A stretch of 64,000 bases of DNA from an uncultured Caldilineaceae bacterium (GTDB lineage Bacteria; Chloroflexota; Anaerolineae; Caldilineales; Caldilineaceae), in the NCBI GenBank assembly GCA_951813625.1, contig CATOTS010000018.1:62001-126000 (forward strand). Direction: 5' to 3'. A program made the translations under genes and the position numbers. Shown one piece after another: positions 8,728 through 17,327 of the stretch. Numbering within the stretch: the first letter of the stretch is position 1; every line of letters starts with the position of its first letter. The notes under the pieces were generated by a model. That model was not told where the DNA came from, ran no database searches, and saw only the letters and a list, made by a program, of their open reading frames with translations.

Positions 8728-9036
8728 GTAACTACTCAGCCGCAATCAGTCTGCGACCCTGAATGAGGCGAGCGAAGCTGTTTTCTCTCTCCTCACTCCT
8801 TCTAACTCTCTCTTTATTTCTTGGGACGGTCGGGCCTGCGGCCCTCCCTTGTGCGGGGGGACTCCCCCCGCAACGCCCCCCTCCAAAACCAGCGCTCACC
8901 GAAAGTACGCCTTCATTCCTGCAGTGCGTCCCGACCAACGTGGCGTCTGCCAGCCGAATACGCAATCAGATAATCTGAACGGCCGCGGGGATGAAGCACT
9001 GGTCGAGACAGACGATGTATGTGGCTTTGTAGTTAC
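8728..9036. mobile_element. Miniature inverted-repeat element, copy 1 (309 bp, with 8-bp target duplication)
   Basis: The element begins GTAACTACTCAGCCGCA and ends TGTGGCTTTGTAGTTAC, which are inverted repeats matching at 14 of 17 positions. It is flanked by a perfect direct repeat GAATGGTC (8720-8727 and 9037-9044), the mark of transposition. No transposase is encoded inside. Termini starting GTAA plus an 8-bp duplication are the pattern of the IS66 family, so it may be mobilised by an IS66-type transposase elsewhere. The interior includes a GC-rich palindromic block at 8824-8882. Copy 2 is at 50792-51077. Confidence 0.8.
8824..8882. repeat. 59-bp GC-rich core repeat, copy 1
   Basis: A block running from GGACGGTCGGGCC to GCAACGCCCCCCT and containing the palindrome GCGGGGGG-ACT-CCCCCCGC. 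It recurs at 18972-19030 and 50866-50924. Here and at 50866 it is the inside of the miniature element; at 18972 it stands alone. Confidence 0.8.
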
Positions 9037-9171
9037 GAATGGTCAAAGAAAGTCGGCGTCTACAGGTTGCCCGCGTACCTTCCCAACTCTGCTTCCCCTG
9101 ATCCTTGGAGCGAAGACTCCCGTGTAAGACGGTGCCGTTAACTGTGTCCATTACAAAATTGTGTCCATCAC

Positions 9172-9565
9172 AAAAAAGCCGAAGACCGTCCCAAACAGAA
9201 ACAACACGAGCGTCGTTTCCGTCGGCAGACTGATCGTCCACAGCATTGATTCCGGCAGTATCTGCTTGACGCTCCTGGGGTAGGATGCGATCAAATGACC
9301 CAGTGCAAAGCGGGCCATGTCGCCCAGCTAGGTGAAGTACTGCTGCCACAGTGGCTTGTCCAGGCCGAACTCTTCGTTGTAGAACTCGACCATATCCCCG
9401 ATGCCCTTGCCCCGGGCGCCGCCCGACCGCACCAGTTTGATCATGCGCTCGCCGATGAGGTCCTGCCTGAACAGCCGCGGCAGGAAAAAGTTCACGGTGG
9501 CGGCCGTCCACACGATCTGGAGGAAGAAGGCGATCCGTTTGAGGAGATAGCCGGGGGGCCCACAT
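9172..9565 (-). pseudogene. Truncated, inactivated DppB-like permease
   Basis: A degraded copy of the first ~140 codons of the permease at 5292-6296. Three lesions are visible. One extra C just after the start (GGCCCCCCGG against GGCCACCGG) shifts the frame. A TAT codon has become TAG in the segment corresponding to QYLTYLGDM. Homology ends near FGTVFG, before the EAA loop. The sequence upstream, including the intercistronic hairpin, is retained, so it arose with the second binding-protein gene by partial operon duplication. Confidence 0.85.
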
Positions 9566-9645
9566 CTGAAACCACGTGGATTGAAGTGCATCGACGAGTG
9601 GCTGGCGGGGATGCTAACCACCAGCCACTCGCCACTATCTACGAA

Positions 9646-11466
9646 CTATTCAGCCGCTTCCAGATGAAGCAGGACCAGGTGGAAGCCGAGCAGCTGCGGC
9701 GCTTCGTTGACATACTCGCCATCCTTGCTGTCAACGGTCGGCCAGTTCTCCCAGTAGGTCTGATTCATCGCCATGTTGTGCTTCCAGTTGAACAGCATCA
9801 CCGAAGGCAGCTCCGGCAGCCAGATCTCCATCGCCTGGCGGAAGAGCGCCTTCATCGTCTCGGTATCATCCGGATGCACCTGTGACATCTCCAGCACGAT
9901 CTCGTCGAACGCTGCGTTGCACCACAGCGACTGGTTGGAAGCCCAGTTCGAGGCCGGGCCGCCCTCCTTGCCGCAGGTGTACAGGTTCAGCGCCTCGTAG
10001 GGCTCCTTCAGGCTGCCGGTGTGGCCGGCGGGGAAGGCGGTGTGCGTCTTGGAAACGAAGCGGTCCCAGGCGTCGGGCGGCGTCGTCAGCTCGGCATCGA
10101 TACCGCCGCGCTTGAGCTGCTCGACCAGCACCTCGGCCGGCGCGTTCCAGGCAAACCAGGACTCCAGCGGCACCTTGATCGTGTTGCCGTCGGCGTCCGC
10201 CCACATGCCGTCGTCATTCATGCTGTAGCCGGCCGCTTCCAGGTGCTCAGCGGCCTTGTCCGGGTTGTACTCGTTGGTATCGTACTCCGCAAGCAGGTCG
10301 GAGATCGACTCAGTGTACTGTTCGAGGCCCGGATACGGCGGGTACGGCATCGGGTTGGGGCTGGTCAGCCCCTCGTAGGCGATGTCCGCGATCTGCTGGC
10401 GGTCGATCAGGTAGCTGATCCCCCAGCGCACGTCCGCGTTGTCGTACGGCGGCTTCTCGTTGTTCAGCCATAGCGCCTGCGCCCACCAGTCCACGTAGCC
10501 GTAAGGGGCCTGGCGGCCGTAGTGGGCCGTTACCTTCTCATTCCGTTCGACCGCCATCCGGATCGAGGAGCCCTGCAATTCGGTGATATCGATCTGGTTG
10601 CTGGTCATAAGCTCGATCAGGCGGGTCTGATCGGTGCCGCCGACCACGAACATCACCCTTTCCATGTTCAGCTCGTCGGTCAGGCCGGACTCAACCGCCC
10701 ACCAGCCGTCGCGCCGGTCGAACATCTTCTGCTGCGGCGATGAGTAGACGACCTTCAGCGGGCCTGTTGTTACCGGCCAGCCCTTCTCGATGTCGTAGTG
10801 GGTGAAGGTGGCCCAATCCTGCCCTTCGAAGATGTGCTTGGGCATGATCGGGAAGGCGCCCGAGTCCCACTTCCAGACGAAGAAGCGGTCATGGTAGCGC
10901 GGGAAGGGGAAGTTCAAGCTGAGGACGACAGTGTGGTCGTCAACCACAACGGCCTCTTTGGTGTACTGCTTGACTTCGTTGCCGAAGCGGACCTCGCCGC
11001 CAATTTCGATCAGGTGGTTGATCGTATAGGCGACGTCATGGGCGGTGAACGGAGTTCCGTCACTCCACATCACCTCCGGCCGCAGCGCGATGGTCAGCTC
11101 GGTATATTCGTCATTGTAGTCGAAGCTCTCGGCTTGCCACATGACCGTCTCGTCGCGGAAGGCGTTCCAGTAGGCCATGCCCTCATAGATGACGTTCAGG
11201 CCGCGCTGATAGTCGCCGCCGATGGCAAACGGCGTGTAGATCTCCGACTCTTCAAACTCGTCGCTGCCCCACCAACCGATAATCAGTGTCTGTTCTCTGG
11301 GTACATCCATGACGCCTTGGACGCTGGTCGTCTCTTCGGCGGGCTCTTCGGCCATCTCTTCGCTCGCAGGCGCGGCCGGCTGACCGCAGCCTGCCACCAG
11401 AAGGGCCAGCACAGCCAATAGCACAGCGATCTTCAATGGTACGCGGAACTTCCTTCGCTCTTCCAT
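9646..11466 (-). CDS. Oligopeptide-type ABC substrate-binding lipoprotein 2
   Basis: A 606-residue paralogue of the 6378-8204 protein, collinear over its length, with lipobox VAGC near residue 27 and the SBP_bac_5 motif LRPEVMWSDGTPFTAHDVAY. The ATG at 11466 follows AGGAGAAACAGG; a longer open frame to 11619 is upstream DNA with no homology. Differences are scattered substitutions, so the gene is under selection although its own permease has decayed. It probably feeds the intact permease of the neighbouring operon, perhaps with altered ligand preference (inference). Confidence 0.9.
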   Translation of the reverse strand: MEERRKFRVPLKIAVLLAVLALLVAGCGQPAAPASEEMAEEPAEETTSVQGVMDVPREQTLIIGWWGSDEFEESEIYTPFAIGGDYQRGLNVIYEGMAYWNAFRDETVMWQAESFDYNDEYTELTIALRPEVMWSDGTPFTAHDVAYTINHLIEIGGEVRFGNEVKQYTKEAVVVDDHTVVLSLNFPFPRYHDRFFVWKWDSGAFPIMPKHIFEGQDWATFTHYDIEKGWPVTTGPLKVVYSSPQQKMFDRRDGWWAVESGLTDELNMERVMFVVGGTDQTRLIELMTSNQIDITELQGSSIRMAVERNEKVTAHYGRQAPYGYVDWWAQALWLNNEKPPYDNADVRWGISYLIDRQQIADIAYEGLTSPNPMPYPPYPGLEQYTESISDLLAEYDTNEYNPDKAAEHLEAAGYSMNDDGMWADADGNTIKVPLESWFAWNAPAEVLVEQLKRGGIDAELTTPPDAWDRFVSKTHTAFPAGHTGSLKEPYEALNLYTCGKEGGPASNWASNQSLWCNAAFDEIVLEMSQVHPDDTETMKALFRQAMEIWLPELPSVMLFNWKHNMAMNQTYWENWPTVDSKDGEYVNEAPQLLGFHLVLLHLEAAE

Positions 11467-11646
11467 TTCCTGTTTCTCCTTTTGCAATGAATGAAATGGG
11501 ATATCGATACGCGCTGAACTCGCTGACACTGAGGAATTGTCGACGAAGTGTATGGCTCTGAGGGGCAAGGGTGAATCTGGTTGGCGCCGATCAGATGGGC
11601 CGTTCAGGAGAGGCGCCAAATCCCAACTCGAAAACCATTTCCCGCT

Positions 11647-11689
11647 ATTTTAGTGGATAGAGGGCGATGGAACAAACGCGAAAAATTCG
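11647..11689 (-). promoter_or_regulatory. Promoter and possible operator of binding-protein gene 2
   Basis: On the minus strand TTGTTC (11670-11675) and TAAAAT (11647-11652) are separated by exactly 17 bp, a good sigma-70 arrangement. The start codon is about 180 nt downstream. The motif CAAACGCGAAAAATTCG (11673-11689), identical to 8470-8486, covers the -35 box and is placed where a repressor would act. Confidence 0.5.
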
Positions 11690-11748
11690 GCCCTGATCGG
11701 GCATGCGCCTTCGTTTGTGAGCGCTGCGATTGGGCGGCCAGGACAGCC

Positions 11749-13488
11749 TCAGCTCTTGGGCCAGCCGAGGATCTCTCGCTCTTCGTCAGTGATGTTGGCG
11801 AACTCGAATCTGTCCGCGGTGTCGCCGCTCCGCTTGCTTTCGGCACTGCCGGCAGCCTCATAGATCGAGTTCATCTCCCAGATGTCGATCCCCTCGCAGC
11901 GGATGCCGCCGCCGGCACAGAAAAGGCCGACATGCAGGCTGTCGGGGCGATTGGGGTAGGTCCGGCCGGTGATGCAGGCGCGATTGCCGTTGGCAAAGAC
12001 TTCCACGACCGAACGATCGACGAAGGCCCGCACCGTCACCAGTCCGTCCTCGGCCATCGGCAGATCGACCTTTCGCACCGTCCTGAACACCTCGCTGTCC
12101 AGGCTGCCGTGCGTGTTGTCGAAACTGAGTTTTCCGTCCTCCAGATCGATGCCGATGCGGGCCGCTTCGGTGAAATCAGGCGCGCAGCGCACGAGCAGGC
12201 CGAATTGTCGCGCGCCCTGTGGCCGGATTCTGGCGATGATCTCCACACAATCTCCCAGCACGCCGTCCAGGAGCAGTTGGCTGTTGATTTGGCCGGGGGC
12301 TTCCTGCCGATTTTCCGTCCCCAGCCAAAACGATGGCAACTGGGTGTGGCGTCCCCGCAGCGCTTCCAGTTCAACGGGTGGCTCCATCAGCAGAGCGCCG
12401 TCCGCGGCGACGCGCAATTGACGCGGCAGCGACATCAGGCCGCTCCATCCCGCCCGCCGCGTGGCGGAGTCCAGCGGCCGCGATTCGGCGCCGGCCGGCC
12501 GGTCCTCCAGGACCCAGCTCCAGGCGATGCGGCGCCCCTGGTCATCAAGCAGGGTTTTGGTGGCGCAGGCGCGGGCCGAATCATAATGGGTGCGGCGCTG
12601 TGATACAAAGAGGCCGTCGCTGTGTTCACCGACTTCGACGAAAGTGGTGAACATGCCCCAAGGATGATGGAAAAGGACGTGGCGGCCATCCAACTCGAAG
12701 AAGTGCGGGTATTCCATGGCCCGCATGGGCGCCGCGCCAGCCTGATAAAAGCAGCTCACGTAGGACCAGTCGCGCAGGTCCTTGCTGGCGTAAAGAGGAA
12801 TCGCGGCCGTTTTCTGGTCGGACAGCGAGGCGGCCAAGAGCATATACCAAGTGTCCCCTTCCTTCCAGATGTCAGGGTCGGACCAGCGCCCGTGCGGATG
12901 GTAGATTTCCGACGGCAGCAGTTCAGCCCGGTACATGATCGGATTGGCCGGGTCCTTCTTCCACCGGATCAGGTCGTCGTCCAGAGCGGTAGCCAAACAA
13001 TGGGTCTCCTCACGCGTCTCCCCGTCAACGCCGCCGTAAAATATATGGACTTTGCCCTCATGGCTCAACACACAGCCGCTCGCGCACAGCGCCCGGTCAT
13101 ATTGCTCCGGCCCGTTGGTAATGGCTACCGGCAACTCCTCCCAGTGGACCAGGTCGGTGCTCCTGACATGTCCCCAAACGCACTTGTCCCCAGCCCACTC
13201 GTCCGGCGCGTACTGGAAAAAGACATGGTACACACCTTTCCAGAAGAAGGGGATCGTGTCCTGGAAGAACTCACCGGCCCTGGGCAGGAAATGGTAGCGG
13301 GGGCGGTGCGGGTCCTTGTCCAGGCGTGCAACGCGCAGCGCCAGCCCGGTCAGGGAGCCGGCCGGGGCGACGAACCGCGCGCCGTGAAAGTCGATTGCGT
13401 TGTCTGGCAGCGCGGCATTCTCCGTGACTGCACTGTCTTCATCGTGTCCTGTCCCCGCAGAAACGTCCGGTACCCTATTCCCCGTCAT
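11749..13488 (-). CDS. Glycoside hydrolase family 32-like protein
   Basis: A 579-residue protein with a five-bladed propeller then a beta-sandwich, as in fructosidases. The nucleophile motif, normally NDPNG, reads QDTIPFFWKGVYHVFFQ near residue 77; the transition-state Asp motif reads RWSDPDIW near 200; the acid/base Glu is probably in AMEYPHFFEL near 248. The sandwich end carries DRSVVEVFANG, typical of GH32. No signal peptide is visible, so it would act on imported sugar in the cytoplasm. The ATG at 13488 overlaps the dioxygenase gene by 14 bp. It is the last gene of the operon starting at 18680. Substrate could be a fructoside, but the altered first motif leaves this open. Confidence 0.8.
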   Translation of the reverse strand: MTGNRVPDVSAGTGHDEDSAVTENAALPDNAIDFHGARFVAPAGSLTGLALRVARLDKDPHRPRYHFLPRAGEFFQDTIPFFWKGVYHVFFQYAPDEWAGDKCVWGHVRSTDLVHWEELPVAITNGPEQYDRALCASGCVLSHEGKVHIFYGGVDGETREETHCLATALDDDLIRWKKDPANPIMYRAELLPSEIYHPHGRWSDPDIWKEGDTWYMLLAASLSDQKTAAIPLYASKDLRDWSYVSCFYQAGAAPMRAMEYPHFFELDGRHVLFHHPWGMFTTFVEVGEHSDGLFVSQRRTHYDSARACATKTLLDDQGRRIAWSWVLEDRPAGAESRPLDSATRRAGWSGLMSLPRQLRVAADGALLMEPPVELEALRGRHTQLPSFWLGTENRQEAPGQINSQLLLDGVLGDCVEIIARIRPQGARQFGLLVRCAPDFTEAARIGIDLEDGKLSFDNTHGSLDSEVFRTVRKVDLPMAEDGLVTVRAFVDRSVVEVFANGNRACITGRTYPNRPDSLHVGLFCAGGGIRCEGIDIWEMNSIYEAAGSAESKRSGDTADRFEFANITDEEREILGWPKS

Positions 13489-14374
13489 CACCTGTTTGCT
13501 CCCCAGACCTACGCAAATGGACGCCCGGAACACGGGTGCCGGCGATCGCTGCCCCCGTCCTTTCGCCCTGGACGACCAGCGGCTTGACCGCATCACCCAC
13601 GTCGCCCGTCCACCAGTTGGGCGGGCGAAACGTGTATTCAATTTTGCAGGCTTCCTTGATTTCCGCTGGAAAACGGTCGAAATCGAGGAAGTACCATACA
13701 AGCACTAGAGGGCGGTGCTCGGGTGTCTGGTTGGCGCGGGTGCTGTGCAGCAGCCGGGCATCGGCCATTACCAGGGAACCGCTTTTCGCCGGGACATCGA
13801 CCGCGGCAGGGTGGTCTAACAGCATCGCTTCATTTACCCCTTCTGCCTTTTCGTCTTTCGTCCAATCGACGTGGCCGGGGCCGATCAGGAGCTTGTCATG
13901 CAGATCGAAGCGCCGCAGATGCGAACCCGGGATGACGCGCAAACAGCCGTTTTCGACAGTTGTGTCTGCCAGGTAGTAGGAGAAAAACACCTGCATCGGG
14001 CGCGCTTCGCTGCTGACGGGATGATTCCACCATCCCCAGTCCTGGTGCCAATACAGCGGCGGGCCAAAGGGCAGCTTGCTGATGAGATACATCGAGCCTT
14101 CCCAGCGGACGTCTCCGAATCCCATCACGGCCAGGAGATCGAGACTTGGCTGCCACGCGATCAGGCGCGCGTAGACAGGGTCGCGGAAGGCCGGTTCGAT
14201 CAGGGTTCCGTGATACTTGACAGCGCTGTGGCTTTGCTTCTCCTCCGCGCGGATGCGCGCGGTAACCTGCCTCAGCTCCGCCAGGAACTCCTGATCCAAT
14301 ACGTCGTCAACGATGCAGTAGCCCTCTTCGACCAGTTGCTTTCGCTTGTCCTGCGCCTGGGTTAGCGTAAGCAT
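13475..14374 (-). CDS. Phytanoyl-CoA dioxygenase family protein (operon with GH32)
   Basis: A 299-residue Fe(II)/2-oxoglutarate dioxygenase of the PhyH family. The iron-binding HxD is in LYWHQDWGWW near residue 110; the distal His is in ARLLHSTRANQ and the 2-oxoglutarate Arg in EHRPLVLVWYF. The core between (ENGCLRVIPGSH) is characteristic. Start ATG 14374 has AAAGGTG upstream. Its place between a sugar kinase and a glycosidase gene suggests it oxidises a sugar-linked or small-molecule substrate rather than phytanoyl-CoA; that is inference. Confidence 0.87.
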   Translation of the reverse strand: MLTLTQAQDKRKQLVEEGYCIVDDVLDQEFLAELRQVTARIRAEEKQSHSAVKYHGTLIEPAFRDPVYARLIAWQPSLDLLAVMGFGDVRWEGSMYLISKLPFGPPLYWHQDWGWWNHPVSSEARPMQVFFSYYLADTTVENGCLRVIPGSHLRRFDLHDKLLIGPGHVDWTKDEKAEGVNEAMLLDHPAAVDVPAKSGSLVMADARLLHSTRANQTPEHRPLVLVWYFLDFDRFPAEIKEACKIEYTFRPPNWWTGDVGDAVKPLVVQGERTGAAIAGTRVPGVHLRRSGEQTGDDGE

Positions 14375-14469
14375 GGCGATGACACCTTTCCGCCTGGAAG
14401 TGCAGCGCCGGCGCGGCGCTCCCTTCGAGCAGGGCCGCATGAAAGCTTGTCTGTCTTCGCTGCTCTGAA

Positions 14470-15411
14470 CTAGCCTTCAGAAGCCAGCCGGCTGTAATCG
14501 AATCGCGTCCCCCGACTGGCCAGGAATTCGGCCGTTTCCGCCGCGTCGGGAATGCCGGCCCGCCCGCCCAGCTTGGCGCACTTGATCGCGGCTACCGCCG
14601 CCGCGAATTCGACCGTCTGCGCCAGTTGCCAGTCCTGCAGCAAGCCCCGAACGAAGGCGCCGTGAAAGACGTCGCCGGCCCCTGTCGTATCCACTACATC
14701 CACCTCGAAGATCGGCGTGTGAAAGGTATCGCCGTCCGCGTGGCAGACGCATCCCTCTTCCCCGAGTGTGATCAGTATGATCGAGGAGCCAAAGGCGCGA
14801 AAGGCCCCGATGGCCTTTTCTGCATCCTCCGTTCCGGTAAAACGCTGCGAGAAGCTCTTCGACGGAATCAGTATGTCTGTCAGTTCAAGGAGCAGTTCGA
14901 TTTCGGAATCGAGCGCCAGCACATCGGCATCGAGCACCACCGGAACGCCGGCTCGGCGCGCCCTTCTCGCCGCCTCCAGGGCGGCTTGGCGCGCCGTCCC
15001 ATCCAGTAGAAGGTATCTCGCCTCCTCGACGAAGCCGGGCCTGATCTGGTCCGGCGCGATCTCGGAGGCGGTGAAGGGAACGCCCAGAATCGTGCGCTTG
15101 CCCGACTCGTCATCGACCAACACGATGCTTGTCTGGGAGGTGGCTCCTCTCTCGACGAGCAGATGGCTTGTGTCGACGCCGTACTGTTCAAATTCTGTCG
15201 CAATCAGGTCGCCTGAGGGGTCGTCGCCGACCTGCCCGACGTATGAGGTCGTTGAACCCAGCCGTGCGAGCGCCACCAGCGCAGTCGCTACTTCTCCGCC
15301 GCCCTGCCGGCTTGCGGCAAGCATCTGGATCTCATCATCCAACCCGGGCATGTAAGGGACAACGCCCAGAAAATCGACGCAAGCGCATCCCAGGCCGACA
15401 ACGTCATACAT
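14470..15411 (-). CDS. PfkB family carbohydrate kinase
   Basis: A 313-residue ribokinase-type kinase. The N-terminal GLGCACVDFLG and the GGGEVATALVALARLG stretch bind sugar; the signature VVDTTGAGDVFHGAF near 245-259 carries the anion hole and the catalytic Asp. It would phosphorylate the sugar released or imported by this operon. The gene starts 21 bp after the end of the second permease gene. Exact sugar specificity cannot be read from sequence. Confidence 0.88.
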   Translation of the reverse strand: MYDVVGLGCACVDFLGVVPYMPGLDDEIQMLAASRQGGGEVATALVALARLGSTTSYVGQVGDDPSGDLIATEFEQYGVDTSHLLVERGATSQTSIVLVDDESGKRTILGVPFTASEIAPDQIRPGFVEEARYLLLDGTARQAALEAARRARRAGVPVVLDADVLALDSEIELLLELTDILIPSKSFSQRFTGTEDAEKAIGAFRAFGSSIILITLGEEGCVCHADGDTFHTPIFEVDVVDTTGAGDVFHGAFVRGLLQDWQLAQTVEFAAAVAAIKCAKLGGRAGIPDAAETAEFLASRGTRFDYSRLASEG

Positions 15412-15432
15412 CTCCTCGTCTCCCCAAAAAAG

Positions 15433-16323
15433 TTAGTGTCCGCCCATTCCGGTGAGCGCGACGCCCCGGGTGATGTAGCGTTGAAAGATGAAGAAGATGA
15501 GCAGGACCGGCACAACGACGATCAGGTCACCGGCCATCAGAATACCGAGTTGATGCGTTCCCCTCCCGGCTGCGCCCATTCCTCTGGGGTTGATGGTGAC
15601 GAGCGTGCTCAGCGCAACCGGCAGCGTGCGCAGGTCTCCCGTATTTATCACGAATAGCGGCCACAGGAAATCGCCCCAGATGCCTGTGAAGGCGAAGATG
15701 CCCAGCGCCCCCATCGCCGGAGCGAGAATCGGCAATGCGATCTGAACGAAGATGCGCAGTTCATTGGCGCCGTCAATGCGCGCGGCGTCCAGCAGCTCGT
15801 CAGGGATCGTCATCGAGAACTGGCGCAACAGAAAGATGCCGAATGGCGTGAAGAGCACGGGCACGATCAGGGCGTGGTATGTATCGAGCCAACCCCAGCT
15901 GACCACCATCACAAAGAGCGGCACCAGGACGACGAAAAAGGGAACCATCATCGTCGACAGTATCAACAAGAAGAGCGTTTGCCGCCCCGGAAAGTCGAAT
16001 CGAGCCAGGGCGTATCCTGTCATGGCGCTGGTGATGATTTGCGCAGCCGTGGCCGCAGTGGATACAAACAGGCTGTTGGCATAGATGCGGCCGACAGGGA
16101 AGACTTTCGTCAGCGCGCGAAAATTCTGCAGCGTCCACTCTTCCGCGATCAGCGTAGGCGGGATACGCATAATCTGATGCCCCGGTTTGAACGCGCCCAA
16201 CACCCCCCACAGGAAAGGGAAGACCACCCAACCGGCGGCCAGCGTCAGCAGCAGGTAGGAGAGAAGTTGAACAGCCCTGCGGCCGCGCAGCCAGGAGTGG
16301 GAGATCGCGATTGATTCTCTCAT
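15433..16323 (-). CDS. Sugar ABC transporter permease (MalG/UgpE-like)
   Basis: A 296-residue permease with about six membrane helices (first LLSYLLLTLAAGWVVFPFLW) and the EAA loop DELLDAARIDGANELRIFVQIALPILAP near 200. This is the second membrane subunit of a carbohydrate-type importer. The ATG at 16323 follows the upstream stop by one base (TGAgATG). No ATPase is encoded in the operon; a shared MsmK-type ATPase elsewhere is expected, as is common for such operons. Confidence 0.9.
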   Translation of the reverse strand: MRESIAISHSWLRGRRAVQLLSYLLLTLAAGWVVFPFLWGVLGAFKPGHQIMRIPPTLIAEEWTLQNFRALTKVFPVGRIYANSLFVSTAATAAQIITSAMTGYALARFDFPGRQTLFLLILSTMMVPFFVVLVPLFVMVVSWGWLDTYHALIVPVLFTPFGIFLLRQFSMTIPDELLDAARIDGANELRIFVQIALPILAPAMGALGIFAFTGIWGDFLWPLFVINTGDLRTLPVALSTLVTINPRGMGAAGRGTHQLGILMAGDLIVVVPVLLIFFIFQRYITRGVALTGMGGH

Positions 16324-16324
16324 C

Positions 16325-17239
16325 TCAGTACTCCCAGCGCGTGCGCAATAGGGCCAGCTGCGCCAGTGTAAACAGCATAATGATGGCGAAGAGAACGAAT
16401 GCCATGGCCGCGGCGTAGCCGGCGTTGCCGCGCCCCATGATCGTGTGCTGAATGTAAACAACCATCACCAGAATGCTCTTGCCCGGTCCACCGTCACGTC
16501 CAAACAGAAATGCCAGGGTGAAGACCTGAAAAGAGCTGATGATTGTGGTGACGGTGACGAAGAGCGTTGTGTGTTGAAGCAGCGGCAGTGTGATATGGCG
16601 GAAACTCTGCAACTGTCCCGCGCCGTCGATCTTGGCGGCATCGTAGAAATGTTGGGGGATCCCTTGCAGGCCGGCCAGGAAGAGGATCGTCTGCAAGCCC
16701 ATCGACTGCCAGACCGAGACGATCACCAGGCTGGGCATGGCTGTGGCCGCATTGACGAACCACTCCAGCGGCGGCAGGCCCAGGCTCTCCAGCACCAGGT
16801 TGGCGCTGCCGATGCTGGGGTGCATGACGTAGCGCCAGATGAGCGCAACCGCCACGCCGGCCGTCATCACCGGCGCAAAGTAGATGGCGCGGTATAGGGC
16901 TGCGCCGCGACGAATCATGTTGAGCATCACCGCCAGCGCCAACGCGATCACGATCACCGCGGGCACGAACATCGCCGTAAATTTGAAGGTGGCCAGCAGA
17001 GAACTCGAAAAGTCGGGGTCGTCAAACAGCTTGCGGTAGTTTTCCAGGCCGACAAAGGGCTTTTCCGGCGCCGCGATCTGGTAGTCCTGCAAGCTCATCG
17101 TCAGACCGCGCACAAGCGGATAGACGAGGAAGATCAGGAAGAAGACAATGGCTGGCAGGACAAACAGATAGGCCGTGAGGACCTGCTGCGTGCGTAAGTT
17201 AAGCGAGGAGTAGCGTGCGCGAAGCGAAAGAGAAGACAT
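16325..17239 (-). CDS. Sugar ABC transporter permease (MalF/UgpA-like)
   Basis: A 304-residue permease. The N-terminal helix TAYLFVLPAIVFFLIFLVYPL is typical of the UgpA class, and the EAA loop is PQHFYDAAKIDGAGQLQSFRHITLPLL near 205. It pairs with the following permease and with the binding protein encoded upstream. Confidence 0.9.
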   Translation of the reverse strand: MSSLSLRARYSSLNLRTQQVLTAYLFVLPAIVFFLIFLVYPLVRGLTMSLQDYQIAAPEKPFVGLENYRKLFDDPDFSSSLLATFKFTAMFVPAVIVIALALAVMLNMIRRGAALYRAIYFAPVMTAGVAVALIWRYVMHPSIGSANLVLESLGLPPLEWFVNAATAMPSLVIVSVWQSMGLQTILFLAGLQGIPQHFYDAAKIDGAGQLQSFRHITLPLLQHTTLFVTVTTIISSFQVFTLAFLFGRDGGPGKSILVMVVYIQHTIMGRGNAGYAAAMAFVLFAIIMLFTLAQLALLRTRWEY

Positions 17240-17258
17240 GAGAACGGCAGTGGAAAGC

Positions 17259-17320
17259 GGTTCGTGGATAGTGTGCTCTGCAATACATCGCCACTATCCA
17301 CGAACCACTATCCACGAACC
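17259..17320 (-). promoter_or_regulatory. Intercistronic inverted repeat with heptamer units
   Basis: GGTTCGTGGATAGTG (17259-17273) is the exact complement of CACTATCCACGAACC at 17292-17306, giving a 15-bp perfect stem with an 18-nt loop; the second arm is repeated once more to 17320. It sits between the binding-protein stop (17328) and the permease start (17239), so it could uncouple their expression levels. The arms are made of 7-bp units CACTATC and CACGAAC. Confidence 0.6.
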
Positions 17321-17327
17321 AATTGCG

